A DNA stretch of 64,000 nt. It comes from Symbiodinium natans. Its lineage: Eukaryota > Sar > Dinophyceae > Suessiales > Symbiodiniaceae. The DNA is taken from the NCBI GenBank assembly GCA_905221605.1, contig CAJNDS010000443.1, forward strand, positions 1-64,000, read 5' to 3'. The first letter of the stretch is position 1. The number at the start of each line of letters is the position of its first letter. This document shows, one piece after another, positions 1-11,678 of the stretch. Made by a program: the position numbers and the translations under genes. Under the pieces are notes generated by a model. The model made no database searches. It saw only the letters and a list, made by a program, of their open reading frames with translations, and had not been told where the DNA came from.

Positions 1-3000
1 CTCCCAGGAGACGGTTGCAGTTGCCCTGGAATCTGCGGTCGCTCACTCGCCCCTTCTTCCTTTGCATCCTTTTTCTCCAGCTCCTGCTCCTTCTCCTTCT
101 CCTCCTTGTACTCTCCTTCTCAACTTAGGGCTCCTCTCAGTACTCAGTAGGGAGGACCGGACACGCCGGCCGGTCCTCAGCATACCCTACCTCTGGATCT
201 CGTCTCTCTTTCCAATGACCCGTCTCAAAGATCAAGCTTATTAAGCCCCGGCCTGCAAAGAGCAGGAGCGTGCGCAGCGACATGACTGCTTGAAGCAAGT
301 TGCTCACAAGGACGGCAAGGACTGAACCCTGGTACGCACGAGAATGGTTCAGCGTTATCGAATGTTTGGGCATCGTTTCCAAAGATACGCTGCGGCCTGC
401 GAGCATGATGGCAGCAGGAAACGCAGCAAGACTCTTTACCTCTGTTCCTTGTACTTCCAAGCTAAGGCCCCTAGCTTTGTAGAAGGCCAGGACACACCAT
501 CCGCCCTTGCAGCACAGCACAACTGGGCGTAGCAAACAGAAGCAAGAAGTCTCGCATCCACGGGACTCCGTGGGAGTTTGCTGGACTCCGCAGGGCGAGC
601 AGAACTGGCAGCACCCGTCGGTTTCTCAGCGTGACAGCGGCAGCCACTTCTGCAGAACTTCCCCAAGGGGCAGGCAGTCTTCGTCCTCTGAGCCAGACAT
701 GCGTAAGCACTTCGGAGCTACGTAACAGATGGCTGCCGCTACCAGTGACCGGAGTTGGTGTCCTGCAGCTCCGTGAGTCCCTGGGTGTTCCTCACACGCC
801 AAAGCTCAACTTGCGTTTTTTTGGTCACTAAGTGCCTCAGCGAGGTGGATAATTTCAGATTCATGTTTCTGTAGAAGACATTCTGCTTCGCCCATTCATG
901 CATCTGTACCTTCAACCTGATCATACCTTCCAGGCGTTGGCCTCGCCGGGTCGGTCAAGAACTGGCGCTCATACCTGGAGACACTGGAGACACTGCTGCT
1001 GCCGCTGGCAACCGCTCTTGTTAGTTGCCAGACTGCTGGCTAGAGAGGCGTGCCTGTGAAACTTTCCAATGTCCTAGTGCCAAGCCCTCTGTGTCATCAT
1101 GCAGCCGCCACCATCTGGTGGGCTGCACATGGCTCTGCATGTCTAGCAATCCTTCAACGGCAGGACACTCCTTGTCGTAGACACACACCTTCAGCCTCCG
1201 TGCCTGCAGCTGGACTACACATGCGGGCGCATGGCATGCAGCCTACCTACAGTTCAGTAGAGTTCTCAACCCTAAGGCTCATGGATACCCTACTGCAGAC
1301 AAACCTTGACCTTTCCCTGTAGTGAGAGTCTGACACTACTAAGAGAACACTCAAGGCCCAAACTCCACCTTACTGCAGCGTCAAAGTCTTTCTGCCGGTC
1401 GGCCGTCGGTAGGTGTAGAATCGATCAGGTATGGTACGCCTCTGCATTCTGAGTTAGATTGTTCAACAGATTCAGATTCTACCTCCTTCCGAACAGGCAC
1501 TGAAGCAAACTGACCGAAAAGAGCCGGCTGTCGCCTCTGGTGGAACCAAGGGAGAGAAGGCATAGATGTTGGCGATCAGGAAGATCACTCCAAGTACCAC
1601 GGTACGCCTTGACTTCCATGGCACATTGGACTAGCTCACGTGTTCATTGATTGCATGGCCCAGCGGCTGGTTCAGGTCTTCTGTGTAGTCTGGGTCATCA
1701 CCAGCGGCCCGCTGGACAGCCACTGAGCGCCCGGAGGGACCTGAGAAACAGGGGACAACAAACCTTGACTTGCCACAATTGGCAAGAGAGACAGAGAGAG
1801 AGGGCGCGAGAGAGAGACAGAGAGACAGAGAGAGGGAGTGTCGACATGAGTCGGCAGATGCTTGGAATCACTGAGATACGTGCTGGTCGGCGCCACAAAC
1901 GACAGAACCGGCACCCGTTGCTGCCTCTGGGGAGGCACAAGGTGTTGAAACTGCAAGCGGAGACCGCTTTCTAAGGACCCCTGCGATCTGCCCGCACAAT
2001 CCCTGCCACTCACTATGGTCCTAAGTAATCTTCATCCACTTGTTTGCCTGCTGAGCATCTCCCTGCCTCACTGGCTCAAGCGATGTGAAAGCAATGGTCA
2101 CGAACTCGGCTTCATACAGCAGTACAAGAGGGAACGGTAACCGATGTTTGGACGGTTAGACTGCGACTTGCCCTGAACGTGGAGAGTGCTGCCAAGCGAT
2201 GCTGAAAGCTTCCTGATAGGAGAAGAATGTTTGCAGCCTGGAGGCTCCAAAAGTTGCGAGTGCTAGCAAACGACCCACTCGCTGATTGTGCGCCGGCGCC
2301 ATGCTGCTCGATGCTGCTTGGTCGTGCGTAACCGATGCAGGATCATCAGGAGTGCAGCGGGATGTAGCGGGTATTCTGAAAACATCGTTGCAGAAGCCTC
2401 GTTGCTCTTGCCATATGCTACTGCACCCGTGTCTCCTTTTTCAAGACCCAGCACTGGCTGACTGGCTGTAAAGGCTGCTGAGCTGAGCGCAGAGCAAGAA
2501 GCCCAACAACTGCCTCCACGAAGCACCAGCAGGATATCGAGCTTTTCCTCCCCATGTGTGTCCGCAACGCCATATGCGCAGATCGAACAAGGGTCAGCTC
2601 CAGAGCCGAGCCCACCATCAAAACTCAATGCAAGGTCAAGCCAGCCTCGGCCATAAGCTGTACAGGTCGGCTGAACTCAATCCCTAAACGCAATGCAATG
2701 CCAATGCAAAGCAAAGCAAATTGAAACATTCCCGGACTTTGGAGCCTCGGGACTCTCGGTATCTTCACAGGGATCCGCTTCGGAACGATTGGACCGGTCC
2801 CTCTCACAGCCTCACTGTACATTGGGACGTCCCCACCAAAAATTCAATGGTTGCAGTCCGGTCTGTAGCACCGACTGCGGCACTTCTCTCTTGGCTCTAC
2901 GAAGCCTCAGACTCGGATGTAGCGCTCACCCATGCAACTTGTGGACAAGCGCCGTGTGCCGAGCGAGCATGCCTAGAGCTCCTTGGCAGGGCTTAACTCT

Positions 3001-3900
3001 TTCCAGGATCCCCGCGTTTGAGAATGCAGAACGATCTCACGGGGGTGGCAAATGGGACATGATTGCTGCAATCACCTTTCGAGCACCATTCAAGGCGCAC
3101 TGCTTCTTCTTCTCGGCTAACCCATTTCCTTTTCTGCTCCGGCAACGGCAAGTGCAGCACCGCATGCCTCAAGTCAGTCTGTCGACTGAGAGCATCACCC
3201 GGCACCCAGGCTACGGCAACGTTCTTCAACGAGAGCACTCAGCCACTGCGCGCCGCTAAGCGCAGCAGAGGCGCACATGAACATCAAGGCGAACCTGAGA
3301 AGAAAGGAACTTGAAGCAGAGCCGGCTCTCAGCAGGTGATGCATGATTCGCAGCGCGAGCTCCATTCTTACTTGAGCTTTCCTGCGCATCCGTGGCCGAC
3401 CCACTCGATGTCTGCTTGCCGCGACTATTCGGCCGAGAGACGCCATCAGCTGTGCGTAGATGACAAGGTCATAGCCTCCACGGCTGCAACAAGATGAGGC
3501 GATGTGGTTTTCCGAACGCACGGTGACGGGGATGATGCTGTCCGTTGTTGGGGCTTTTGGGGCTCAGTGAACAGACGCAACTGAACCGAAGGTGAACACC
3601 AGTAGCCTTGAAGCCTTTTCATGCATCTGCTTGTCGTGCTTCTTAAGCTTGCTTTTTGCATACCGCGGTGTCTTTCCTTCGTTTACTGCACATAGGTATT
3701 CTGTTCCTTCTTCCAAAGCCGGTCATATCAACATCGGCGCCCACGAGTGTTTACTGAGGAGCGGATATCACAGCTATGGGTACTCGGAACAAGCAAGTCC
3801 CGAAATACAACGTCTGCAATGTGCACCGACGAATGGTCCTTTAGGAAAAACGTCCCATCTGCGACTGATGTATGAGTTCGGCAAAATTCACAGAAGACCT
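1..3900. other. No supported gene
   Basis: Both strands carry open frames up to about 190 codons, but none shows a recognisable domain, a signal peptide or a chain of AG|G exon borders. A short stretch near 2,689-2,721 has phased CAATG/CAAAG words. Small exons of an unrecognised gene could be hidden here, since exons of 40-100 nt are normal in this window. Confidence 0.4.
1785..1840. repeat. GA-rich microsatellite
   Basis: An interrupted (GA)n run with CAGA and CGCGA interruptions. It creates Leu/Ser-rich and Arg/Glu-rich frames on both strands that are not genes. Confidence 0.85.
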
Positions 3901-3903
3901 TAG

Positions 3904-4287
3904 ATGGGAGGGACCAGGAGGCGCGAGCGAAAAACACAGGTCGAAGGAAGCAAAAGCAGGCTCTGTGTTGCACTCGATGAGCGTACCGCTGCATGCGTTA
4001 GTGCCACGAATACGCACTCTTTGAGTCAATGTGACAGAAATGTGATTCTCATGGCGCGACTAGTGAAACAGCAAGCACTTTACACTAGGCACCACGTGTT
4101 CTTTTGGGAACAGCCTGAAAATGGAGCAGTGCTAAAGAAACCAGCCTCAGCCCTGATCCAAGTGCTGTACTATTTGCAAGAGAACGATGTTGCTGTTGGT
4201 GCATCTTTGGACTACAAACTGAAAAAGCAAACGCCTCCAGATGCTACATTTGAAGAGCAAGGGCCAGAAGAAGAGTTTAGACTCTAA
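3904..4287 (+). CDS. Unrecognised ORF, 127 aa, possible fragment of a mobile element
   Basis: An ATG-initiated frame of 127 codons in DNA that is visibly richer in A and T than its surroundings. The middle part (HHVFFWEQPENG) is followed by a helical stretch and an acidic C-terminus. The words 'EQP..' faintly recall dinoflagellate retroelement polyproteins, but I cannot assign a family. It lies on the strand opposite to the recognised genes, which fits a mobile-element fragment or chance equally well. Confidence 0.25.
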   Translation: MGGTRRRERKTQVEGSKSRLCVALDERTAACVSATNTHSLSQCDRNVILMARLVKQQALYTRHHVFFWEQPENGAVLKKPASALIQVLYYLQENDVAVGASLDYKLKKQTPPDATFEEQGPEEEFRL

Positions 4288-5440
4288 CGCTGCGTGACTT
4301 TGAGGGTGAGAGTATGTCGGTGGTGAACCGGCAAACCATGGCTAGCAGTAAGTATTCGGTAAAGATTCCTCAGGCTAAGGAATAAGGTACTCCAAGTGAA
4401 TGAAACCAAGAATGTAGCAGAGGGCCAAAGACATCGTACGTGTGGAACTTCTCCGTTTTCTACATCTCTAGGGTAACTACGGGTCTGTCCGTTTCCAACA
4501 TTACCCTTTGAGCAGCCTGGCTATCTACTTGGTTCCAAAAACTGAAAAAGTAGAATCGGAACGTATTTCTAAACAGAGAGGGGGCTGCTGGCTGCTAGCC
4601 AGGGGACACAGCCCCACATCAGCACCTGACAAACCTATGCTGCTGTGGTGCACCTTTCTCTCATGTTGTAGGTTGCTGTGCAAAGAACTCACGACATGAG
4701 TTCCTACTTTTACGTGTCAGCGTGCCTGCCATGAAAAAGGAGGAGCTGGTAGATCCTGCAGGCAAGCAGCCCCAGCATGTGTTTCAGGATGTTTCAGGCT
4801 GCGGCAAAGGGGGCTGAATCACCAGGAATTAGAGACTGTGGGCTTCCAACCCCCCACCCCCCGCAAGAACCTCCGCCCTCCTCTGAAGGGATCTTGCTTC
4901 ATCCTACGATCGACTTTCCAGACCTTGTCCAGCTCTGCCTACTAAAGCAAGACGAACTCAAGCCGAGCTCCACTTTCGTGATATAAAGGCCCGATACTAA
5001 AGATACTAAAGCCTCCCTGCCTTCCAGGGGCGTTCTCAGTGGCGCAAGGTCGCCGGCAGCCGCCATCTCCAAAAGGTCGGCGGCTCGTGACCTTGGGTGC
5101 AGCGGTTCCAGAGTTTCGAGGTTTGGGGTTCACTGGGTTTCACTGGGGCTCACTGGGGCTCACTGTGGTTCACTGGCATTCACAGGGGATCACTGGGGTT
5201 CAGCGGAGTTGGGCTCCGGGATGGGGATTGAGCTATCGAGAGGCTTGTTGAAAGCTGCCGAACCAAGGCCCTGGTGACAGTAGAAACTGACAATTTGAAT
5301 GGCATGTACAGCAAAAGCCAGTGACTGCGGCGAGTGCCTCTTGCTTCTCGAAGCTGGTGCCCCTCCCACCTCCCTCCATTTCTTCTGTGCTGTCGTTTGA
5401 AACTTCGGATCCGCCCTAAACCCAAGCAACCTCCAACCTC
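4288..5440. other. Gene-poor stretch downstream of the glycosyltransferase
   Basis: No exon is recognisable. The last exon and 3' UTR of the glycosyltransferase probably lie in its right-hand part (5,190-5,449), where the minus strand keeps two open frames without clear homology. Confidence 0.35.
5113..5205. repeat. Degenerate tandem repeat, about 12 bp unit
   Basis: Seven or so imperfect copies of a unit resembling GGTTCACTGGGG / GGCTCACTGGGG. Copies differ by one to three bases, so this is an aged minisatellite. Confidence 0.75.
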
Positions 5441-5449
5441 CCCCCGAGC

Positions 5450-7720
5450 CCGCGGCGTGCCCCCGAACTTCTCCAGAAGCCGCGACATGGTCTGCGCCCG
5501 CGCAGCATAGCGGGGCTCGGCGAGGACGTGCCGCACATCCTGGTGCTGGAACCGTCTGAGCGAGCGACTTAAGGCGACTTACTTACGTCAGCTCAAGTCG
5601 AGATTCCCCGAGGACGTGCAAGTTCCGACAAACCAAGCAGACCTCCAGCCTACCTGCACCTACCAAGAACACCTGAATAAAGGCCGCGGAGGGTAGTTTA
5701 CGGGGTGTATCGTCCTCAGCCTGGACCCAGCCACCCTGAGGACCTGCAAACTTGGACGGCTGAAGGCAGGGCAAAACCCAGGGCTGCACAAGCCAGGAAG
5801 CAAACAATGCTGTTCACTCTGAAAGGCGAGACGGCTGTGAACTGGAGGCTTTAGAATTTAGACAAACAGAGAGAACGTCTTCGCATCTTCGCGCAGAAAG
5901 TCGCGGTCGCGTCTTCGCGTCTTCGCGCCAAAAACTACGCACCCCTACTTAGGGCTCAACATGCCCCCCATAGCACCCCTGCAGCCTGTGATCCCTGCAC
6001 CCGCATCCGCAATGCGTCGGCAAACAGCCATCTGATCCTCGGGTCTCGTTGACGTTTTGCCAGATTGATCACCCTACGAGTAACCAAACAAACCTAGACC
6101 ATCCGCAACTAGACCGACTTTTAAGGGAGGAAGGCTGTAAACATCTCCAAGGCCCAGGCCCCAAACTGCGGGTAGCCAATAAGTGGCTTGCCCATGGCCA
6201 TGCACTCGACAGCCGAGTTCCCTGACAAAGCTGACGGACACTCTTTGGCTCTTTGTCCATTTGGCAACATTCCCTCCTGTTCACCGAGCCTCCGCAGTGG
6301 GAAACGAAGGCCTTCACCTTCGGGTGCGCCAGCGCCCGGGCGCTGGGAATCCAGTGGTGGATCATGACGCTGGGCGGCAAGGTATCTGCCCGGGACGCTC
6401 TGCAAAACCGAGCTTGGGGGGAAGCGGTCAAAAGCCGGGCTGCTTGTTGCGACACACCAAACCGAGCGCTTCAATTTGGTGAGGCTGTTACGCGCCTGGC
6501 AAGCCGACCTGCTGAGTCTTGGGCAAAGCCCAGAGCGTGAAGTGTTCTGTGGACGTCAGCGTGGACAGTGTTGCCATCACCTGAGGAGGTGAAAACTTCG
6601 GACCCGTCCAGTGCAGGGGGGGCTTGTATCATCCAAGCATATACTGCTTCTCAGCCATCAGTATGTTTCTCGAAGGCTTCCCCTGTGACTTGGCTCGAAA
6701 CCCTCTCCGCAGTCAGCCGCACAATGGTGCCATAGCTCACCTCAGCCGACAAACCATCCTCTATGGTTGAGTTCCAGCGAGGCGACTACGCATTGCATGA
6801 AGAAACGGAAAGCTGCCCTGCCACAATAGGCAAGTACAACGATCCAAAGATCACAACTGCACCCAGTCACGTAGACGACCGGCATTCCCTCAGGGACAGA
6901 CTCCAGCCAGGACCTGAGGCTACACATGGCTACACATTGCTGCATTCTGCAAGGATGCGCGAGGCACTAGCAGCCTGAAGCTCTGTGACTTGCGACAGGA
7001 TCCGACATGGATGCCACTTCGACCTCAAGCTAAAAGAAACCAGGTTTGCTTGTCCAGCGTCTCCACTTCTGGCGGGAACGGCTCCATCTTCTTCACATCC
7101 ACGACCGGGCCCGTGTACCTCAGCTGTTGAGTCTGGAGTGTAGGGTCTGAGATTTGAGCTGAACGATGTAGTCCACACATCGCGTCTTCTTTCTGGGGCT
7201 TTGGCCTCAAGAACTCTCAGTGGCAAGGTGTTCGTCTTTTCTGGGCTTTCAGGGCGAACTTTGTGTCCTCTCTGCCCGTCACACTGTCAGTCGTCTACGG
7301 CCTACTGCAGCATGTCGCCAAAAACTCTGCACAAGCTCCTAAGGTTCCTCCTAAATAAAGGTCTCCTAAGAACCTCGGGCCCTTTTTGGTCCACTTCTTC
7401 TGTTACATCGGCTGCGCCCAGGCGCTGCACCAGAGGTGGCAAGAGCTGTGGATAGTCGACACCCGGGATGCTGTTCACGAATGCAAGACGGCCCCGCCAC
7501 ATATCAGGGCCTTGATGCGACAGCTTCTGCCATTTTCATCATCTACTGGGTCACACCAACCTCGAACTCCCGAAGAACCGAAAACCCCGGTGGTTCTAAG
7601 TTGTTCCAAGCTTCTCAAGTCTGGCATGAAAGAGAACTGAAAGCCCGCAGCCACGGCCAGATGCCGCCCAAAGTTCCTAAGAATCCGTGAGTCGAAGAGG
7701 TGATCTCCGAGTTCCGAGAG
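5450..7720 (-). CDS. UDP-glycosyltransferase (GT1 family), C-terminal half, multi-exon
   Basis: The product would transfer a sugar from a UDP-sugar to a small acceptor. Exons read on the minus strand: about 7720-7560 (weak), 7526-7426, 7118-7050, 6913-6871, 6740-6702, 6580-6496, 6385-6290, 6221-6160, 6037-about 5990, 5539-5450. Joined, they give the family order: VNSIPGVDYPQ, PPLVQYTGPVV, WLESVPEGMPVVYV, a helix ending LWALPK, then the nucleotide-sugar box WIPSARALAHPKVKAF, SHCGGNSAVECMAMGKP, IGYPQFGDQ, and a last helix RYAARAQTMSRLLEKFGG. The GGNS, E and DQ positions of the sugar-donor site are present. Reading phase is kept across seven junctions, using GC donors at 7425, 7049, 6495, 6289 and 6159 and GT donors at 6870 and 6701. 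The segment between 5990 and 5540 and the final exon are unresolved. The N-terminal half is probably at 13399-14585, but two separate genes are possible. Confidence 0.85.
5875..5932. repeat. Short CGTCTTCGCG repeat
   Basis: Four to five near copies of a word like CGTCTTCGCG within an intron of the glycosyltransferase. Confidence 0.7.
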
Positions 7721-7750
7721 CTGCAAACTCTACTCAGCGCTTACTCTACC

Positions 7751-7803
7751 ACCCTAAACCCTAAACCCTAAACCCTAAACCCTAAACCCTAAACCCTAAA
7801 CCC
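7751..7803. repeat. Interstitial telomere-type array, CCCTAAA orientation
   Basis: About seven perfect head-to-tail copies of CCCTAAA, the plant-type telomere unit also found in dinoflagellates. It is flanked by unrelated sequence on both sides, so it is internal, not a chromosome end. The orientation is that of a left-hand chromosome end. Confidence 0.95.
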
Positions 7804-7919
7804 AATGGAAATTTTCTGTGCACCTCTAAGAGAAGGCAAAAGAGAGATTCCTGCTATGATCTGCCCCAGATTCAAGAGGCTGTTGCCGCCGACCACCAGA
7901 AGCCTCACAGGATGCCCCA

Positions 7920-8095
7920 GGTTGAAATTTTATCATTAATAGTCATACTATTATACATAAAGATACTACTATTCTAATAAATATTATTACTATTAATCAG
8001 GAAGAAAAAATAGTTTGAATAGAAAAGTTTAAAAAAAAAGTATAGAAGAGTAATGTCAAGGATATGTGTAATAAATTGATTATTGAACCCTGCGA
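7920..8095. other. AT-rich island
   Basis: About 175 bp made almost only of A and T with runs such as A9 and repeated ATTATTACTATTAAT-like words, abruptly bounded by GC-rich sequence. No open frame or RNA fold is evident. Possible sources are a piece of an AT-rich organellar genome, a matrix-attachment-like spacer, or the tail of a transposed element; none can be shown from sequence alone. Confidence 0.8.
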
Positions 8096-9423
8096 TGATT
8101 CAGGGGGTTGCTGTGTAAACGTGCCTGTCCACGAAAGTCATATTGTGCGGGCTCACCAAGTGGAACGGCAGTGGGATGAAGGTCGACGCCCACCTCTGCG
8201 ACTTCTGTGCTTTGGTTGCTGGCTGTTGCTATTGTTCCGCCCTTGGCCCAAATTGCTACACATATCCGCCGACCCCAGCAACAGCGGGGCGGCGTCAGTG
8301 AAGACCCTCCCTGCCCTCACCGCAACCTCTTCCCCCTTCCCCTTCCCAACCATTCCACTCCACCTCTCCACTCCACCTCTTCACTTGGCCTTGCCTTCTG
8401 CCCCTAACCTGCCACCACCAACCCCTTCCCCTGCCCCCTCCCTTTCCCAACCATTCCATCCCCCTCCCCTACCCCTTCCCCATCCCTGCCCCCCCTCTCA
8501 CCGTACCCCCTTCACTCCACCCACCACCAACCCCTTTCCCCGCCCTTACCCTCCCACCACCAACCCTCCATCCTCCTCCTACCCCTTCCCCTCCAGCCAC
8601 TGACCTCATCTCCTCCACCTACCCCACTCCCACCACCAACCCCTTCCCTGCCCCTCCCACACCCTTCCCCTTCCCACCATTCCACCCCCCCCCCCCCCCC
8701 CCCCCAAACCCCCCCCCCACCCCCCCCCACCGCCCCCACCCCACCCCCCCCCCCACCCCCCCCCCCCCACCCCCCCATTCCCACTCCATCCCCCTCCCTC
8801 ACCCCTTCCCCATCCCTACCCCCCCCTCACCGTACCCCCCTCCCCCACCACCCACCCACCACCCCCATCCTCCTCCCCTACCCCTTCCCCACCAGTCCAC
8901 CCTTCTCCAGCCACTGACCTCATCTCCTCCACCTACCCCCCTCCCCCCCACTCCCACCACCAACCCGCCCCTCCCACCCTTCCCCTTCTCAACCATTCCA
9001 CTCCATCCCCCCTTTCTACACTCGATCAGATGACTGACTTTTAAAGGGCTCCAGCGCATGCCCGCCCCACCCCCCCCCAACCCCGCCCCCCCTACCCCTT
9101 CCCCACCCCCAATCCACCCTTCTCCAGCCTCATCTCCTCCACCTACCCCCCTCCCCCCCACTCCCACCACCAACCCCTTTCCCTGCCCCTCCCACTACCA
9201 TTCCACTCCATCCTCCTCCCCTGCCCCTTCCCCCATTCCACTCCATCCTCCTCCCCTACCCCTTCCCCCTCTCACCGTACCCCCAATCCACCCACCACCA
9301 ACCCCTTGCCCGCCGCTCACTGCCCTCACCGCAACTCCACCTTTTTGATTTTCCTTTTTCACTTTTCCTTGCCTTCTGCCTCCTCCCACCACCAACCCCT
9401 TCCCCTGCCCCCCCCAACCATTC

Positions 9424-9600
9424 CGGGGGGGGGGGGGGTGGGGTGGGCAGGCGCTGGACCGGGAGGAAGGGGTTGGTGGTGGGAGTGGGGGGGAGGGGGG
9501 TAGGTGGAGGAGATGAGGTCAGTGCTTAAAAAAAAGGATTGGGGGTGGGGAAGGGGTAGGGGAGATGGAGGGTTGGGTAGGGGCGGGGAAGGGTTTGGTT
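9424..9600. repeat. Inverted G-rich segment inside the C-rich block
   Basis: For about 175 bp the plus strand becomes G-rich (GGGTTGGTGGTGGG, GGGGAAGGGG), which is the reverse complement of the surrounding words. The switch points are sharp, so this is an inversion or a hairpin-forming inverted repeat. Confidence 0.85.
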
Positions 9601-9825
9601 GCCCCCCCCCCCCCCCACCCCCCCTCCCACCCCCCACCCCACCCCCCCACTCCCACCACCAACCCCTTCCCTGCCCCTCCCACTACCCTTCCCCTTCCCA
9701 ACCATTCCACTCCATCCTCCTCCCCTCTCTACACTCGAGCACATAACTGACTTTCCCAACCATTCCACTCCATCCTCCTCCCCTTCTAGACTCGATCAGA
9801 TGACTGACCAGGGCTCCAGCGCCCG

Positions 9826-9877
<52 letters not shown>
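9826..9877. repeat. Uninterrupted poly-C run of about 52 nt
   Basis: A pure cytosine run. Its true length is uncertain because assemblies handle such runs poorly. Confidence 0.85.
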
Positions 9878-10976
9878 ACCCCTTCCCAACCATTCCACTC
9901 CATCCTCCTCCCCTCTCTAGACTGGATCAGATGACTGACTTTAAAGGGCTCCAGTGCATGCCCGCCCGCTCCGCTTGCTCCGCCCGCTCCGCTTGTTCCG
10001 CCCTTCCCCCCCCCCCCCCCCCCATCTCTTCCAGCCCCTTGCCCTGCCCCCGCTCCCACCCTTCCCCTTCCCAACCCCCTACCCCTTCCCAACCATTCCA
10101 CCCCATCCTCCTCCCCAACCCCTTCCCCCAATCCACCCAACCCCTTCCCTGCCCCTCCTCCCACCCTTCCCCTTCCCAACCATTCCGCCCCTTCTCCATC
10201 TCCTCCACCAACCCCCCTCCCCCCCCCACCACCAACCCCTTCCCTGCCACCACCCCTTCCCAACCATTCCACTCCATCCCCCTCCCCTACCCCTGCCCTC
10301 ACCGCAACCTCTTCCCCCTTCCCCTTCCAACCATTCCACTCCACCTTTTTGCCCCCCTTCCCCTGCCCCCCCAACCATTCCACTCCATCCCCCTCCCCAC
10401 CCCTTCCCCATCCCTGCCCCCCCTCTCACCGTGCCCCCACTCCACCCACCACCAACCCCTTCCCCACCCCCTAACCTCCCCTACCCCTTCCCCCATTCCA
10501 CTCCATCCTCCTCCCCTACCCCTTCCCCATCCCTGCCCCCCCTCTCACCGTACTCCAATCCACCCACCACCAACCCCTTCCCCGGTTTTAGGGTTTAAAG
10601 GCGTTTTGTGGTTGAGGGTTGAAGGTTTTAGGTTGTTCTTTTGCGTGTGAGGGTGAAGGTTTGGCCTTAGTAAGGAAAACGAAACATGTGGCTGAAACGT
10701 TTGCGGCACGATGTGGAACATCACGTATGTACGGGGGGTCAAACCTTTCGTTTGCAAAAAAACTTACGGCTCTTGTTCTCAATGTCTTCTTCAGAAAATG
10801 CTCCAAGTTTGGGGCTCCGAGATCAAAGTTGCATACCGCATCAGAGGGCTCTGTCCAAGGATTGAAGTGGCAAATTTCTTGGTCTGTACAAAGAATGAAG
10901 CGGCAAACCCATAGGTACGTAAGCAGAAATCCAGGCCCAGATGCAACGAAGGCTACAACCTAGACCCTGATGGATT

Positions 10977-11045
10977 TAGGGTTTGGGGTCTAGGGTTTAG
11001 GGTTTACTGGGTTTAGGGTTTAGCGGGTCTCGAGGTTTAGGAATT
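10977..11045. repeat. Degenerate telomere-type array, TTTAGGG orientation
   Basis: TTTAGGG-like units mixed with variants (GGTTTGGGG, GGTCTAGGG, TTTACTGGG). The orientation is opposite to the array at 7751-7803. A shorter piece (GGTTTTAGGGTTTAAAG) lies at 10,582-10,600. Confidence 0.8.
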
Positions 11046-11459
11046 GGAGCTCAGGAGGGTTTAGACCTTGGAAAATTTGGGGTCGGCGGCACTGGCGGTA
11101 GCCATTAAATCGGGCAGCGCGAGGTCCCCAAAGGACCGAGCAAATGCGGACCTTTTAGCCCGGGTCGTCCCGGGAATAGCCTTGCTGGCCTCTGGCCTTC
11201 TGCGAAGCAGAATTAGGCCGGACGCCAGTGCCGCCGACCCCCGCGTGCCGCCGGTGAACGGTTTTTTTTTCGTGGTTTTTTGCGTCGCCACGGAGGCCCC
11301 CCGAGGGCGCGCATCATCAGCATCAGCGGGTCCAGCCCGGGACCCCCAGCCGCGCATCAGGAGCATCAGCGGCTCCCGGGGCGGGACCCCGGGGGCGCAT
11401 CAGGAGCATGATGCCCCCCAAAGGGCGGGCATAAGCGACGTGTCTAAGCCCGGGGCTAG

Positions 11460-11628
11460 GAAAAAGGGAGTTTAGGGGCCTTATAAAGTGCTTAGAAACG
11501 TTAAGGGAGTCTAGGAGCCTCAAACGCTTAGAGATTTGAAGGGAGTTTAGGGGCCTGAAAATGCTTAGAAACTTAACGCTTAGAGATTTTAAGGGAGTTT
11601 AGGGGCCTCAACATGCTTAGAAACTGCT
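11460..11628. repeat. Tandem repeat, about 45-60 bp unit
   Basis: Three to four copies of a unit containing GGGAGTTTAGGGGCC followed by a CTTAGAAAC or CTTAGAGAT word. The core TTTAGGGG is telomere-like, which suggests descent from the neighbouring telomere-type tract. Confidence 0.8.
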
Positions 11629-11675
11629 CGCCCCGGGCTTCTGCGTGCGCTGCCCGCCCATGGGCGCAGCCCCTT

Positions 11676-11678
<3 letters not shown>

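Larger units (their letters stand above)
8330..10585. repeat. C-rich low-complexity satellite-like block
   Basis: About 2.2 kb of almost pure pyrimidine on the plus strand, built from words like CCCCTTCCC, ACCACCAACCCC and CAACCATTCCACTCCATCC. Higher-order copies are visible: a segment starting CTCACCGCAAC recurs near 8318, 9325 and 10298, and a short unique-looking motif recurs four times (see findings). The long Pro-rich or Gly-rich frames on both strands are products of this composition and are not genes. Confidence 0.9.

Noticed and set aside
8330-10585. Long Pro-rich (plus) and Gly-rich (minus) open frames, up to about 240 codons
   Set aside because: They follow from the C-rich repeat composition, exist in several frames at once and have no other protein signal.
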